Of a DNA stretch of 64,000 bases, positions 15,730-23,893 are shown piece by piece (position 1 is the first letter of the stretch; each line of letters begins with the position of its first letter). A model generated the notes under the pieces. It saw only the letters and a list, made by a program, of their open reading frames with translations, was not told the origin of the DNA and searched no databases. This stretch comes from Microbacterium foliorum. Its GTDB lineage: Bacteria; Actinomycetota; Actinomycetes; Actinomycetales; Microbacteriaceae. The stretch is taken from the NCBI RefSeq assembly GCF_003367705.1, contig NZ_CP031425.1, positions 1,116,001 through 1,180,000 of the forward strand, given 5' to 3'. The translations under genes were made by a program, and so were the position numbers.

Positions 15730-17803
15730 GGGTCGTGCCGGCTGAGACGGCGTCCGGTCGCAGATCCAGTCGGCGAAGCACCTGGGCGTTGAGCGCGACG
15801 ACGATGGTCGACAGGGACATCAGCACCGCTCCGACGGACATGGGGAGGATGAATCCGATCGGAGCGAGCACTCCGGCGGCAAGGGGGACCGAGAGCAGGT
15901 TGTAGCCGGCAGCCCACCACAGGTTCTGCGTCATCTTGCGGTAGCTGGCCCGCGACAGCTCTATCACCGAGAGCACGGACCGGGGGTCGTCGCTGGCGAG
16001 GATGACGCCGGCCGAAGCGATCGCGACATCCGTTCCCGCACCGATGGCGATGCCGACGTCGGCCTGTGCGAGGGCGGGGGCGTCGTTGACGCCGTCTCCG
16101 ACCATCGCGACCTTGCGGCCCTCGTTCTGAAGCTCCTTCACCTTCGACGACTTGTCCTCCGGTCGCACCCCCGCGAAGTACCGGTCGATGCCGAGTTCAC
16201 CTGCGACGGAGGCGGCGACCGCGTCGGCGTCACCGGTGATCATGACCACCTGCACGCCGCGCGCGTGGAGGGCATCGACGGCGGGCCGAGACTCCGGACG
16301 TATCTCATCGGCCAGGCGCAGGGCACCCGCCACCTGACCGTCGACGAGGACGTGGAGGATGATCGCACCCTCACGTCGCCACTCGTCGGCGACGGGGAGC
16401 TCCTGGGCGTGTTCCTGCTCGAGCAGGTACGGGCCGCCGACCTGCACGAGGCGTCCGTCTACGCGCGCGCGGACCCCCACGGCAGGAGAGGACTCGAAGT
16501 CCGAGGAGGCAGGAACGGCAGAGGTCTTCTCCTTCGCGGCGTTCACGATCGCACGTGCGAGGGGATGCTCGGAGTCCACTTCCGCCGCGGCAGCCGATGC
16601 GAGCAGTCGATCAGCGTCGGTTCCCGGTGCGGGGTCGATCGCCGTCACTGCGGGGGCGCCCTTGGTGAGCGTGCCCGTCTTGTCGAACAGCACGGTGTCG
16701 ATGGTGCGCATGCTCTCCAGCGCGAGGCGATCTTTGATCAGCACACCCCCGCGAGCAGCCCGCTCGGTCGCGATCGACACGACGAGTGGAATCGCCAGAC
16801 CCAGCGCGTGCGGGCAGGCGATCACGAGCACGGTGATCGTGCGGATCACGGCCGCATCGGGCATGCCGACCGCCGTCCAGACGATCGCGGTGATCGCCGC
16901 AGCGCCGAGCGCGAACCAGAACAACCAGCCTGCCGCTCTGTCCGCGAGCCGCTGCGCCCGCGACGACGAACTCTGTGCTTCGGTCACCAGCTTCCGGATA
17001 CCCGCCAGGGCGGTGTCCTCGCCGATGGCGGTGATCTCCACCCGCACACCGGAATCGGTGGCGACGGTACCGGCGATCACCTGGTCGCCGTCGCTGCGGC
17101 GCACCGGCCGGGACTCGCCGGTGATCATCGACTCGTCGATGCTCGCCGAGCCCTGCACGATCTGCCCGTCCGCGGGAATCCGCCCGCCGGGGCGCACCAC
17201 CACCACATCGCCCACCTGCAGATCGGACGGGGCGACTGTGACCGTCGTGTCGCCTTCGATCCTCTCCGCCTCATCGGGCAGCAATGCAGCCAGAGAGTCC
17301 AACGCGGAGGTCGTCTGCGCGAGCGAGCGCATCTCGATCCAGTGACCGAGCAGCATGATCACAATCAGGAGCGCCAACTCCCACCAGAAGTCCAGCTCAT
17401 GATGCAGCAGACCCACGCTCGCGCCCCACGATGCGACGAACGCCACCGTGATCGCAAGGGCGATCAGCAGCATCATCCCGGGCGTGCGGGCCCTCAGCTC
17501 ACTCACCGCACCGGTGAGGAATGGGGCTCCGCCCCACACGTACATGATGCTGCCGAGAACCGGAGACATCCACCCGACCCACCCGGCGTCGGGCAGCGGG
17601 TATCCGAGCAGCATCGAGAACATCGTCGAGAACCCGACGACAGGGAACGCGAGGACCAGCATGATCCAGAACAGGCGTCGGAATCGCCCTACATGATCAC
17701 CGTGCCCCGCGTGCCCTGAATGCCCCGCGTGCTCTGAATGCCCCGCGTGCTCTCCGTGGCTGGTGTGGCCACCGTGTTCATCATTGTCGATGTGCGCGTC
17801 CAT
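15713..17803 (-). CDS. copB: CopB-type heavy-metal (copper) P-type ATPase
   Basis: A 696-residue P1B ATPase with a His-rich N-terminus instead of a CXXC domain. The transmembrane motif is C330-P-H and the C-terminal helix has 'MSLST', both marks of the P1B-3 (CopB) subgroup. Asp374 in 'DKTGTLTKG' is phosphorylated; 'TGES', 'SEHPLARA' and 'GDGVNDAPAL' are present. It likely exports copper. A frame extension to TTG 17833 exists, but ATG 17803 is preferred because TATTCT ends 6 nt upstream within a CsoR-like palindrome. No csoR gene is in the window. Confidence 0.93.
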   Translation of the reverse strand: MDAHIDNDEHGGHTSHGEHAGHSEHAGHSGHAGHGDHVGRFRRLFWIMLVLAFPVVGFSTMFSMLLGYPLPDAGWVGWMSPVLGSIMYVWGGAPFLTGAVSELRARTPGMMLLIALAITVAFVASWGASVGLLHHELDFWWELALLIVIMLLGHWIEMRSLAQTTSALDSLAALLPDEAERIEGDTTVTVAPSDLQVGDVVVVRPGGRIPADGQIVQGSASIDESMITGESRPVRRSDGDQVIAGTVATDSGVRVEITAIGEDTALAGIRKLVTEAQSSSSRAQRLADRAAGWLFWFALGAAAITAIVWTAVGMPDAAVIRTITVLVIACPHALGLAIPLVVSIATERAARGGVLIKDRLALESMRTIDTVLFDKTGTLTKGAPAVTAIDPAPGTDADRLLASAAAAEVDSEHPLARAIVNAAKEKTSAVPASSDFESSPAVGVRARVDGRLVQVGGPYLLEQEHAQELPVADEWRREGAIILHVLVDGQVAGALRLADEIRPESRPAVDALHARGVQVVMITGDADAVAASVAGELGIDRYFAGVRPEDKSSKVKELQNEGRKVAMVGDGVNDAPALAQADVGIAIGAGTDVAIASAGVILASDDPRSVLSVIELSRASYRKMTQNLWWAAGYNLLSVPLAAGVLAPIGFILPMSVGAVLMSLSTIVVALNAQVLRRLDLRPDAVSAGTTLSTRP
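17705..17758 (-). repeat. 18-bp tandem repeat coding the His-rich N-terminus of CopB
   Basis: Three 18-bp units (17705-17722, 17723-17740, 17741-17758) of the form CCCCGCGTGCTCTGAATG encode repeated His-Ala-Gly-His blocks. Copy number sets the number of potential copper-binding His residues. Confidence 0.8.
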
Positions 17804-17809
17804 GAGTGC

Positions 17810-17815
17810 AGAATA
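17810..17815 (-). promoter_or_regulatory. -10 element (TATTCT) of copB
   Basis: TATTCT ends 6 nt before ATG 17803 and forms the outer part of the right arm of the CsoR-like operator, so repressor binding would cover the -10. Confidence 0.55.
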
Positions 17816-17831
17816 CCCCCTGGGGGTATTC
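17811..17831. promoter_or_regulatory. CsoR-type copper operator
   Basis: A perfect 21-bp dyad: arms GAATACCCCC and GGGGGTATTC around one central base. CsoR-family copper sensors bind TACCC...GGGTA palindromes of this kind. It overlaps the copB -10. Confidence 0.8.
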
Positions 17832-17895
17832 AACGCGATCGGTCATGCTGTATTCCCCGCCGAGGCGCTCTGCCCGTTGCCCGTCGCGCGGATGG

Positions 17896-17930
17896 AAAAG
17901 GCGGCACCCCCCGAGGAGATGCCGCCCTTT
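17896..17930 (-). terminator. Intrinsic terminator of the MHS transporter gene
   Basis: On the minus strand, GGCGGCA - 13-nt loop - TGCCGCC is followed by TTTT, 20 to 50 nt after the transporter stop codon. Confidence 0.75.
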
Positions 17931-17946
17931 CGCTCGAGATGAGCTG

Positions 17947-19407
17947 TCAGAGTTCGACCGCAGCGGCGACGCCGAGGTCTTCGTCGTAGTCGTTGTCCTT
18001 GGTCTCCTTCGAGAGGAACAGCGCGATGAAGGTGAGCACTCCCATCGCCGACAGATAGAGCCCGACGAGCCAGGGCGCGCCGTCACCGAGCTCCCACAGC
18101 CACAGCGCGACGATGGGAGCGAGGGCGGCGCCGAGGATCGACGACACGTTGTACGAGATCGCGGACCCGGTGTAGCGCACGTTCGTGGGGAAGAGCTCGG
18201 GCAGCAGCGCGCCCATCGGACCGAACGTCGCTCCCATCAGCATGAAGCCGAACACGAGGAACGCCTGGGCGAGCGCTCCTGTGAACTTGGGGTCGACCGC
18301 GGGCAGCAGGAAGGCGTTGAAGGTGAGACCGAACACGATGATGAGTCCGGTGACCCACATCAGCAGCCTGCGGCGCCCGATCTTGTCGGCGATGGGGCCG
18401 GAGAGCAGCGTGAAGACACCGAAGAACACCACGCCGATGATCTGCATGAGCACGAAGTCGGTGTAGCCGAATCCGAGGCCCGGGTAGAACTGAGACGCGA
18501 AGGCGGCGGCGTCGAAGTCCTTGCCGGTCGCTTCGGCGGCGGCCCGCGCTGCGGCCGACGCGGTCTCGAGCGATGCGGGCTTGGTGCCGTAGGCGAGGGT
18601 GAAGTTCGTCATCAGGTAGAACAGCACGTAGGTCGCCAGCATGATGAACGTGCCGAGGATCAGCTGCCGCCAGTGGTGGCGGAAGACGGTGGCGAGCGGC
18701 AGCTTGCGGATCGCGCCCTTCTTCTCGGCCTTGGTGAAGGTCTCGGACTCGACGAGCTTCAGGCGCACCCACAGGCCGATGATGACCATCACGGCGGAGA
18801 ACAGGAACGGGATGCGCCATCCCCACGACAGGAACGCCTCGGACTTGAGCGCCGGGTTCTCGGAGTGCGGCAGCAGCCAGTTGATCGTGAGGAACAGCAG
18901 GTTCGCGATGATGAAGCCGAGCGGCGCTCCCAGCTGGGGGAACGTGCCGTACCAGGCGCGCTTGCCCTTCGGGGCGTTCTCGGTGGCGACCAGTGCGGCA
19001 CCCGACCACTCACCGCCGAGGGCGAAGCCCTGCGCGAGGCGCAGGATCAGCAGGAGCAGTGCCGCCCACCAGCCGATCTGCTGGAAGGTGGGGAGCAGGC
19101 CGATGACGAACGTCGCGATGCCCATCGTGAGCAGCGAGGCGACGAGCGTCGCCTTGCGACCGAACTTGTCGCCGAAGTGGCCGAAGATCACCGCACCGAT
19201 CGGACGGGCGATCATCGCGGCGCCGAAGACGGCGAACGACGACAGCAGCGAGGTGGTGTCGTTCCCGGTGGGGAAGAACAGCACCGGGAAGACGAGCACG
19301 GCCGCCGTCGCGTACGCGTAGAAGTCGTAGAACTCGATCGTCGTGCCGACGAGGCTCGCCGTGATGACGCGCGAACGCGGATTCGCGGGCGCTGTGGTCG
19401 TACTCAT
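17947..19407 (-). CDS. MFS transporter, metabolite:H+ symporter (MHS) family
   Basis: A 486-residue, 12-helix carrier. 'GTTIEFYDFYAYATAA' at the N-terminus, 'GHFGDKFGRK' (loop 2-3), 'RLAQGFALGGEWSGAAL' (helix 4) and 'GPIADKIGRRRLL' are hallmarks of MHS carriers (ShiA, ProP, KgtP). Substrates are usually organic acids, shikimate or betaines; this one is not predictable. ATG 19407 follows a strong AAGGAG. A palindrome lies upstream and an intrinsic terminator downstream, so it is probably monocistronic. Confidence 0.92.
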   Translation of the reverse strand: MSTTTAPANPRSRVITASLVGTTIEFYDFYAYATAAVLVFPVLFFPTGNDTTSLLSSFAVFGAAMIARPIGAVIFGHFGDKFGRKATLVASLLTMGIATFVIGLLPTFQQIGWWAALLLLILRLAQGFALGGEWSGAALVATENAPKGKRAWYGTFPQLGAPLGFIIANLLFLTINWLLPHSENPALKSEAFLSWGWRIPFLFSAVMVIIGLWVRLKLVESETFTKAEKKGAIRKLPLATVFRHHWRQLILGTFIMLATYVLFYLMTNFTLAYGTKPASLETASAAARAAAEATGKDFDAAAFASQFYPGLGFGYTDFVLMQIIGVVFFGVFTLLSGPIADKIGRRRLLMWVTGLIIVFGLTFNAFLLPAVDPKFTGALAQAFLVFGFMLMGATFGPMGALLPELFPTNVRYTGSAISYNVSSILGAALAPIVALWLWELGDGAPWLVGLYLSAMGVLTFIALFLSKETKDNDYDEDLGVAAAVEL

Positions 19408-19430
19408 GCTGCTCCTTAGATCCGAGTGCG

Positions 19431-19442
19431 CTGGTATACCAG
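19431..19442. promoter_or_regulatory. GntR-like palindrome upstream of the MHS transporter
   Basis: CTGGTATACCAG is a perfect 12-bp palindrome that contains TGGTATACC, possibly an extended -10 on the minus strand. TGGT-AT-ACCA fits FadR/GntR-type operators. No GntR gene is adjacent. Confidence 0.5.
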
Positions 19443-19557
19443 GGCACCGAGAGATCCTACGCCTTCCTGAACGTTTGCTGGGTGCGTATGACATCCCGTC
19501 GCCGCGCGTGCGTAGAGTCGAACGCGGATGCCGATGCCCACGGGAGACGAGAAGATC

Positions 19558-20055
19558 GTGACGACGAGACTGCTGCTGATCGCCGACACCCATGTGCCCG
19601 CCCGCGCGAAGAGACTGCCCGACGCCGTGCTGTCGGCGGTCGAGGAGGCCGACATCGTCGTGCACGCGGGCGACTGGATCGACGTCGCGACTCTGGATCT
19701 GCTCGAATCACGAGCACGGCGACTCGTGGGCGTTCACGGGAACAACGACGGCCCGGCGCTGCGCGAGCGGCTGCCCGAGATCGCCCGGCTGACGGTCGAG
19801 GGCGTCGAGATATCCGTGGTGCACGAGACCGGGCAGAAGCAGCGGCGCGAGGAGCGGATGGACGCCGCCTTTCCCGGCACGGATCTGCTCGTCTTCGGGC
19901 ACTCGCACATCCCGTGGGACACGGTGGCCCCGTCGGGCATGCGTCTGCTGAACCCGGGGTCGCCGACCGATCGCCGCCGTCAGCCCGTCTGCACGATGAT
20001 GACGGTCGTGATCGACGGCGGGCGGATCGACGCCACGCTGGTGCCGATCGCGTGA
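19558..20055 (+). CDS. YfcE/MJ0936-type metallophosphoesterase
   Basis: About 165 residues with the metallophosphoesterase metal-site motifs in order: 'IADTH', 'HAGDWID', 'GNND', 'VVHETG' and 'GHSHIP'. Family members hydrolyse phosphodiesters and are cytoplasmic. GTG 19558 gives the usual family start ('TTRLLLIADTH'). However, TAGAGT at 19513-19518 would start a transcript close to ATG 19528, which is in frame and adds ten residues; the start is therefore uncertain. A 4-nt GTGA overlap couples it to the next gene. Confidence 0.83.
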   Translation: MTTRLLLIADTHVPARAKRLPDAVLSAVEEADIVVHAGDWIDVATLDLLESRARRLVGVHGNNDGPALRERLPEIARLTVEGVEISVVHETGQKQRREERMDAAFPGTDLLVFGHSHIPWDTVAPSGMRLLNPGSPTDRRRQPVCTMMTVVIDGGRIDATLVPIA

Positions 20056-20555
20056 GCGGCCACCCTGAGGCTCCTTCCGTCTACCGCGCCCCGATGCGCT
20101 CACGCGATGACGACGTGCGCCGCGGGGCTGCCGTCGAACGGGCGCTCGCGACCCGGGTCTGCGGAATGGGCGGCCGGCTCGACGACCCGCCCGGCTCGAT
20201 CGACGACGCGCTCGCCGCGGTGGACGCGGCTTTCGGGGAGCGGATGGCACGCCGACTCGAGCGATTCGCGAGCGTGCTCGAGGGGACGTTCGTCTGGACT
20301 CGCGACGCCGACGGGTTCCTGTGGCTGGGCCGGCTCACCGGACCATGGCGCTACGACGCATCCCCCGAGGCGAGCGCGGTCGATCTCGGGCATGTGCGCG
20401 CGTGCGACTGGCTCGACCATCCGGTCGATCCGGCCGCGGTGCCGCCCGGCGTGCAGGAGGCTTTCGCGCGCGGGGGCCGCAACTGGCAGAGCATCACCCG
20501 GGCCGACACCGCACGCCTGACCGCCGACGTCTGGTGGTCCCGCAGAGGCGCGTAG
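20052..20555 (+). CDS. Conserved-looking hypothetical protein, 167 residues
   Basis: GTG 20052 overlaps the preceding stop by 4 nt. The protein has a charged helical N-terminal half and a C-terminal half rich in Trp and Gly ('TFVWTRDADGFLWLGRLTG', 'WQSITRADT', 'WWSR') that looks like a small beta barrel. I do not recognise a family with confidence. The GTGA coupling to the phosphoesterase argues that it is a real gene. Confidence 0.65.
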   Translation: MSGHPEAPSVYRAPMRSRDDDVRRGAAVERALATRVCGMGGRLDDPPGSIDDALAAVDAAFGERMARRLERFASVLEGTFVWTRDADGFLWLGRLTGPWRYDASPEASAVDLGHVRACDWLDHPVDPAAVPPGVQEAFARGGRNWQSITRADTARLTADVWWSRRGA

Positions 20556-20590
20556 CGACGGTGCGGAGCCGAGGTCGGTGCCTCCGCTCC

Positions 20591-20680
20591 ATTCCTCTGT
20601 GCCCTGTTCCTCTGTGCGCTATTCCTCTGTGCCCTATTCCTCTGTGCTCTATTCCTCGGTGCTCTATTCCTCTGTGTCGC
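20591..20680 (-). repeat. 15-bp tandem repeat carrying the beta-galactosidase stop codon (6 copies)
   Basis: Six 15-bp units (ATTCCTCTGTGCTCT type on the plus strand) run from the last codons of the GH35 gene into the 3' flank. Read on the minus strand, each unit is in frame and encodes Thr-Glu-Glu; most units then supply another TAG. Confidence 0.85.
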
Positions 20681-22409
20681 CGAGAGCGAGTGCCGAGACG
20701 AAGTCCGCGGACGGGGAGAGCAGGTACTCGAGCTCGAGGACGACGAGCCTGTTCGCTCCGGCGAGGGTCGCGGGTGCGGGGACGAAGAGCGTACGCTGCG
20801 GGCCGTTGCGCCAGTAGCGGCCCAGGAAGAACCCGTTGACGAACGCGTACCCCTTGCTCCAGGACGCGGTGTCGAGCAAGAGGTCGGCGGGGGAGTCGAG
20901 GGTGAAGTCCGCGACCCACGCGGACGGTCCGGTGAACGGAGCGCCCGACGGCTTCCCGCCGCGGCCGGCGATCTCCGCCGCGATCTCCGCGACGTCGAGC
21001 GGTGTCGAGCGCCATCCGGTCAGGGGTGCATCGTCGACGGCGGGGGTGCCGATGAGGCCCTTCTGCTCGCCGAGCCGGTGGTCGTAGTTCACGCGACCCT
21101 GCTCCTCGACGAGGATGCTGAGCGTGCGGCCGGCGGGAATCTGCAGCGCGCGGTCATGGCGCGCGCGCGAGAGAGTTCCGACAGCCTGGCCGTCGACGCT
21201 CACCCAGGCGAGGTCGCGCACCTCCTCGGTGACGAGAAGCCCTCCACGGCCTCCCGGCAGCTCGGTGTCGTAGCGGACGAGAGCGCTCAGATGCCCGAGC
21301 TCGTCGAAGGTCGCCGGGGAATCGGTGCGCACGGACGTGTCGACCACGGCATCCGTCCACGCGCCCGCAGGCACGAGCGGCACCGAGAATGCCGGCGAGG
21401 TCGTCGCGGCGGGCGGGCGCTCATCGGGGACGGGGGCGTACTTGGCGATCACGTCGCGGAAGGCGAAGAACTTCGCCGTCGGGTTCCCGGCTTCGTCGAG
21501 AGGGGCGTCGTAGTCGTACGAGGTGACGATCGGCAGGTAGCGGCCCTTGTGGTTGGCGCCGTTGGTGAGTCCGAAGTTCGTGCCGCCGTGGAACATGTAG
21601 ATGTTCACCGACGCGCCGGCGGCGAGCAGCTCGTCGAGGTCGGATGCCGCGGCCTCCACATCGGTGGTGTGGTGCACGCCGCCCCACCAGTCGAACCAGC
21701 CGTCCCAGAACTCGGAGCACATCAGCGGACCGGTGGGCTGGTGGGCGCGCAGGGTGGCGAGTCGCTCGGCGCTGCGCGAACCGAACGAGCCGGTCTTGTG
21801 CAGCTCGGGCAGGCTGCCGTCGGCGAGCATCTGATCGGTGGGCTGGTCGACCGTGGTGAGCGGAACGGTGATGCCCGCCTCGCGAGTCAGCGCGACGAGA
21901 GCCTGGAGGTAGGCCTTGTCGGAGCCGTAGGCGCCGTATTCGTTCTCGATCTGCACGAGCACGACGGAGCCGCCGCGGTCGATCTGCCGGGGAGCGACGA
22001 TCTCGTAGACGCGACGCAGGTAGTCGCTCACCTCGGCCAGGTAGGTGGGCTCGGAGGAGCGGAGCTCGCGCTCGCCGGCGGTGAGCCAGTTCGGGAGCCC
22101 GCCGTTGTGCCATTCGGCGCAGATGTAGGGGCCGGGGCGGACGATCGCATCCATGCCCTCGGCCTGGATGAGGTCGAGGAATCGACCGAGGTCGTTCCAT
22201 CCCGTGGCATCCCACTCGCCCCGCCGCGGCTCGTGCGCGTTCCAGGCGACGTAGGTCTCGATCGTGTTCAGCCCCATCAGGCGTGCCTTGCGGATGCGGT
22301 CCTGCCACTGGTCGGGGTGCACCCGGAAGTAGTGGATGGCACCGGAGATCACCCGGTGGGGGAGGCCGGCGCGGAGGAAATCGGTCTCGCCGATGGAGAA
22401 GGAGGTCAC
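20664..22409 (-). CDS. GH35 beta-galactosidase
   Basis: A 581-residue GH35 enzyme that removes terminal beta-galactose. The TIM barrel holds the 'GGLPNWL' motif, acid/base Glu157 in 'IENEYGAYG' and nucleophile Glu233 in 'CSEFWDGWFD'. C-terminal jelly-roll domains follow ('GKPSGAPF', 'FVNGFFLGRYW'). There is no signal peptide, so it acts inside the cell on galactosides brought in by the adjacent ABC importer. It is the last gene of the operon permease-permease-binding protein-bga. Its last codons lie in a 15-bp tandem repeat. Confidence 0.95.
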   Translation of the reverse strand: MTSFSIGETDFLRAGLPHRVISGAIHYFRVHPDQWQDRIRKARLMGLNTIETYVAWNAHEPRRGEWDATGWNDLGRFLDLIQAEGMDAIVRPGPYICAEWHNGGLPNWLTAGERELRSSEPTYLAEVSDYLRRVYEIVAPRQIDRGGSVVLVQIENEYGAYGSDKAYLQALVALTREAGITVPLTTVDQPTDQMLADGSLPELHKTGSFGSRSAERLATLRAHQPTGPLMCSEFWDGWFDWWGGVHHTTDVEAAASDLDELLAAGASVNIYMFHGGTNFGLTNGANHKGRYLPIVTSYDYDAPLDEAGNPTAKFFAFRDVIAKYAPVPDERPPAATTSPAFSVPLVPAGAWTDAVVDTSVRTDSPATFDELGHLSALVRYDTELPGGRGGLLVTEEVRDLAWVSVDGQAVGTLSRARHDRALQIPAGRTLSILVEEQGRVNYDHRLGEQKGLIGTPAVDDAPLTGWRSTPLDVAEIAAEIAGRGGKPSGAPFTGPSAWVADFTLDSPADLLLDTASWSKGYAFVNGFFLGRYWRNGPQRTLFVPAPATLAGANRLVVLELEYLLSPSADFVSALALGDTEE

Positions 22410-22470
22410 GATGAGGTGCTTTCGATGGGTGGGCCGGACGGGAGGATTCCCGCCCGGCCCAGACGTGCGA

Positions 22471-23826
22471 TTACTTGTTGACGGCGAAGCCCTGCGAGTT
22501 GCCGTACTCGACCAGTGCGTCCTGCCAGGTCGTCAGTCCCTCGTTCAGGTCCGTGCCGTTCTGGTACGACTGGCCGACGGTGTCTCCGAAGATGCTGTTG
22601 CCGTAGACCTGGTAGGGCAGGTAGCTCCAGCCCTCGACGACGTCATCGGCCGCGGCCGCGAGGACCTCGTTGATCTTCTGACCGCCGAAGTACTCCGGGG
22701 CGTCCGCCAGGAACTCCTCGCTCGACAGCTCGGCCGTGGTGGAGGGGAACCCGCCGGACTCGAGGAAGGTCGAGATGCTGTCCTCCGAGTTGTTCAGCCA
22801 CCACAGGAAGCCCGCAGCGAGCTCGGGGTTCTTGCTCTGCGAGGTCACGGCCTGACCGCCGCCGCCGTTCTCGGCGGACGCCGGGGTGCCGTCGTAGGTC
22901 GGCATCGGAGCGACGCGCCAGTCGCCGGCTCCGTCGGGGGCACCGGTGATGAGGTTGCCGGGCATCCAGGCGCCGATCACGAGGGTCGCGAGGCTGCCGT
23001 CGCCGAGAGCGCGGAACCACTCGTCGCTCCAGCTGCTGTACGGGGCGAGCAGGTCCTCCTCGACGAGGCGGTTCCAGTTCTCGGTCCACTTCTTCGATCC
23101 GTCGTCCTGCAGATCGATCGTCACGTCGGTGCCGGAGGCGGCGAACGGCTCGCCGCCCGCCTGCCAGATCATCGAGGTGGCGAAGCCCGCGTCGCCGGTG
23201 TCGTTGGTGATGTACGCGTCGGGGTTCGCCGCGTGGATCGTCTTGGCGGCCTCGTAGTACTCGTCCCACGTGGTGGGCACGGCGACACCGGCGGCATCGA
23301 ACACGGCCTTGTTGTAGAACAGCGCCATGGGGCCCGAGTCCTGCGGCAGGCCGTAGATCGCGTCGCCCTCGGTGACGGAGTTCCACGTCGAGGCGGTGTA
23401 GTCGTCCTCGAAGTCGGCGAAGCCGTACTGCGAGAGGTCGACGAACGCGTCGCTGAGAGTGAACTGCGGGAAGGCGTAGTACTCGATCTGCACGACGTCG
23501 GGGGCGCCGGAGCCGGCCTTGATCGCGTTCTGGAGCTTGGTGTACTCGTCCTTGTTGGTGCCCGCGTTGACCACGTTGACCTTCACATTCGGGTACTCCT
23601 TCTCGAAGGCCTCGACCTGGGCCTCCGCAGACGGCGTCCACGACCAGTACGTGATCTCGCCGCCCTTCTCGAGAGCGGCCTCGACGGAGTCGAACGAGCC
23701 GTCGCCGGCCGCGCCGCCGCTGCCGGAGCTGCCGGCGCTGCATCCGGCCAGCGCGAGCGCCGCGACGGTGCCGGCCGCGAGCACCGTGAGGGTGCGTCGG
23801 GCGGCGGGGGAGGGAAGGTGCTTCAT
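22471..23826 (-). CDS. ABC sugar transporter, solute-binding lipoprotein
   Basis: A 451-residue extracellular binding protein of the family 1 (MalE/UgpB-like) type. The signal peptide ends in lipobox LAGC with Cys29 as the lipidation site, followed by a Gly/Ser linker. 'GSGAPDVVQIEYYAFPQF' and 'YGLPQDSGPMALFYNK' are typical of the family. AAAGGA precedes the ATG. It should capture the galacto-oligosaccharide passed to the two permeases. No ATPase gene is in the operon, so a shared MsiK-type ATPase elsewhere is expected. Confidence 0.95.
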   Translation of the reverse strand: MKHLPSPAARRTLTVLAAGTVAALALAGCSAGSSGSGGAAGDGSFDSVEAALEKGGEITYWSWTPSAEAQVEAFEKEYPNVKVNVVNAGTNKDEYTKLQNAIKAGSGAPDVVQIEYYAFPQFTLSDAFVDLSQYGFADFEDDYTASTWNSVTEGDAIYGLPQDSGPMALFYNKAVFDAAGVAVPTTWDEYYEAAKTIHAANPDAYITNDTGDAGFATSMIWQAGGEPFAASGTDVTIDLQDDGSKKWTENWNRLVEEDLLAPYSSWSDEWFRALGDGSLATLVIGAWMPGNLITGAPDGAGDWRVAPMPTYDGTPASAENGGGGQAVTSQSKNPELAAGFLWWLNNSEDSISTFLESGGFPSTTAELSSEEFLADAPEYFGGQKINEVLAAAADDVVEGWSYLPYQVYGNSIFGDTVGQSYQNGTDLNEGLTTWQDALVEYGNSQGFAVNK

Positions 23827-23893
23827 TGCTGTGTCCTTTCGGGGGTGCGGTCCTTCATCGGACCGACGTCTTCGGTGCAGAGGATGCCGGGAG

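Noticed and set aside
17804..17833. TTG 17833 as copB start
   Set aside because: It would translate through the CsoR-like operator and lacks a ribosome site; ATG 17803 fits the -10 spacing.
20591..20680. 15-bp array as a CRISPR
   Set aside because: Units are contiguous without spacers and no cas genes are present; it is a tandem repeat.
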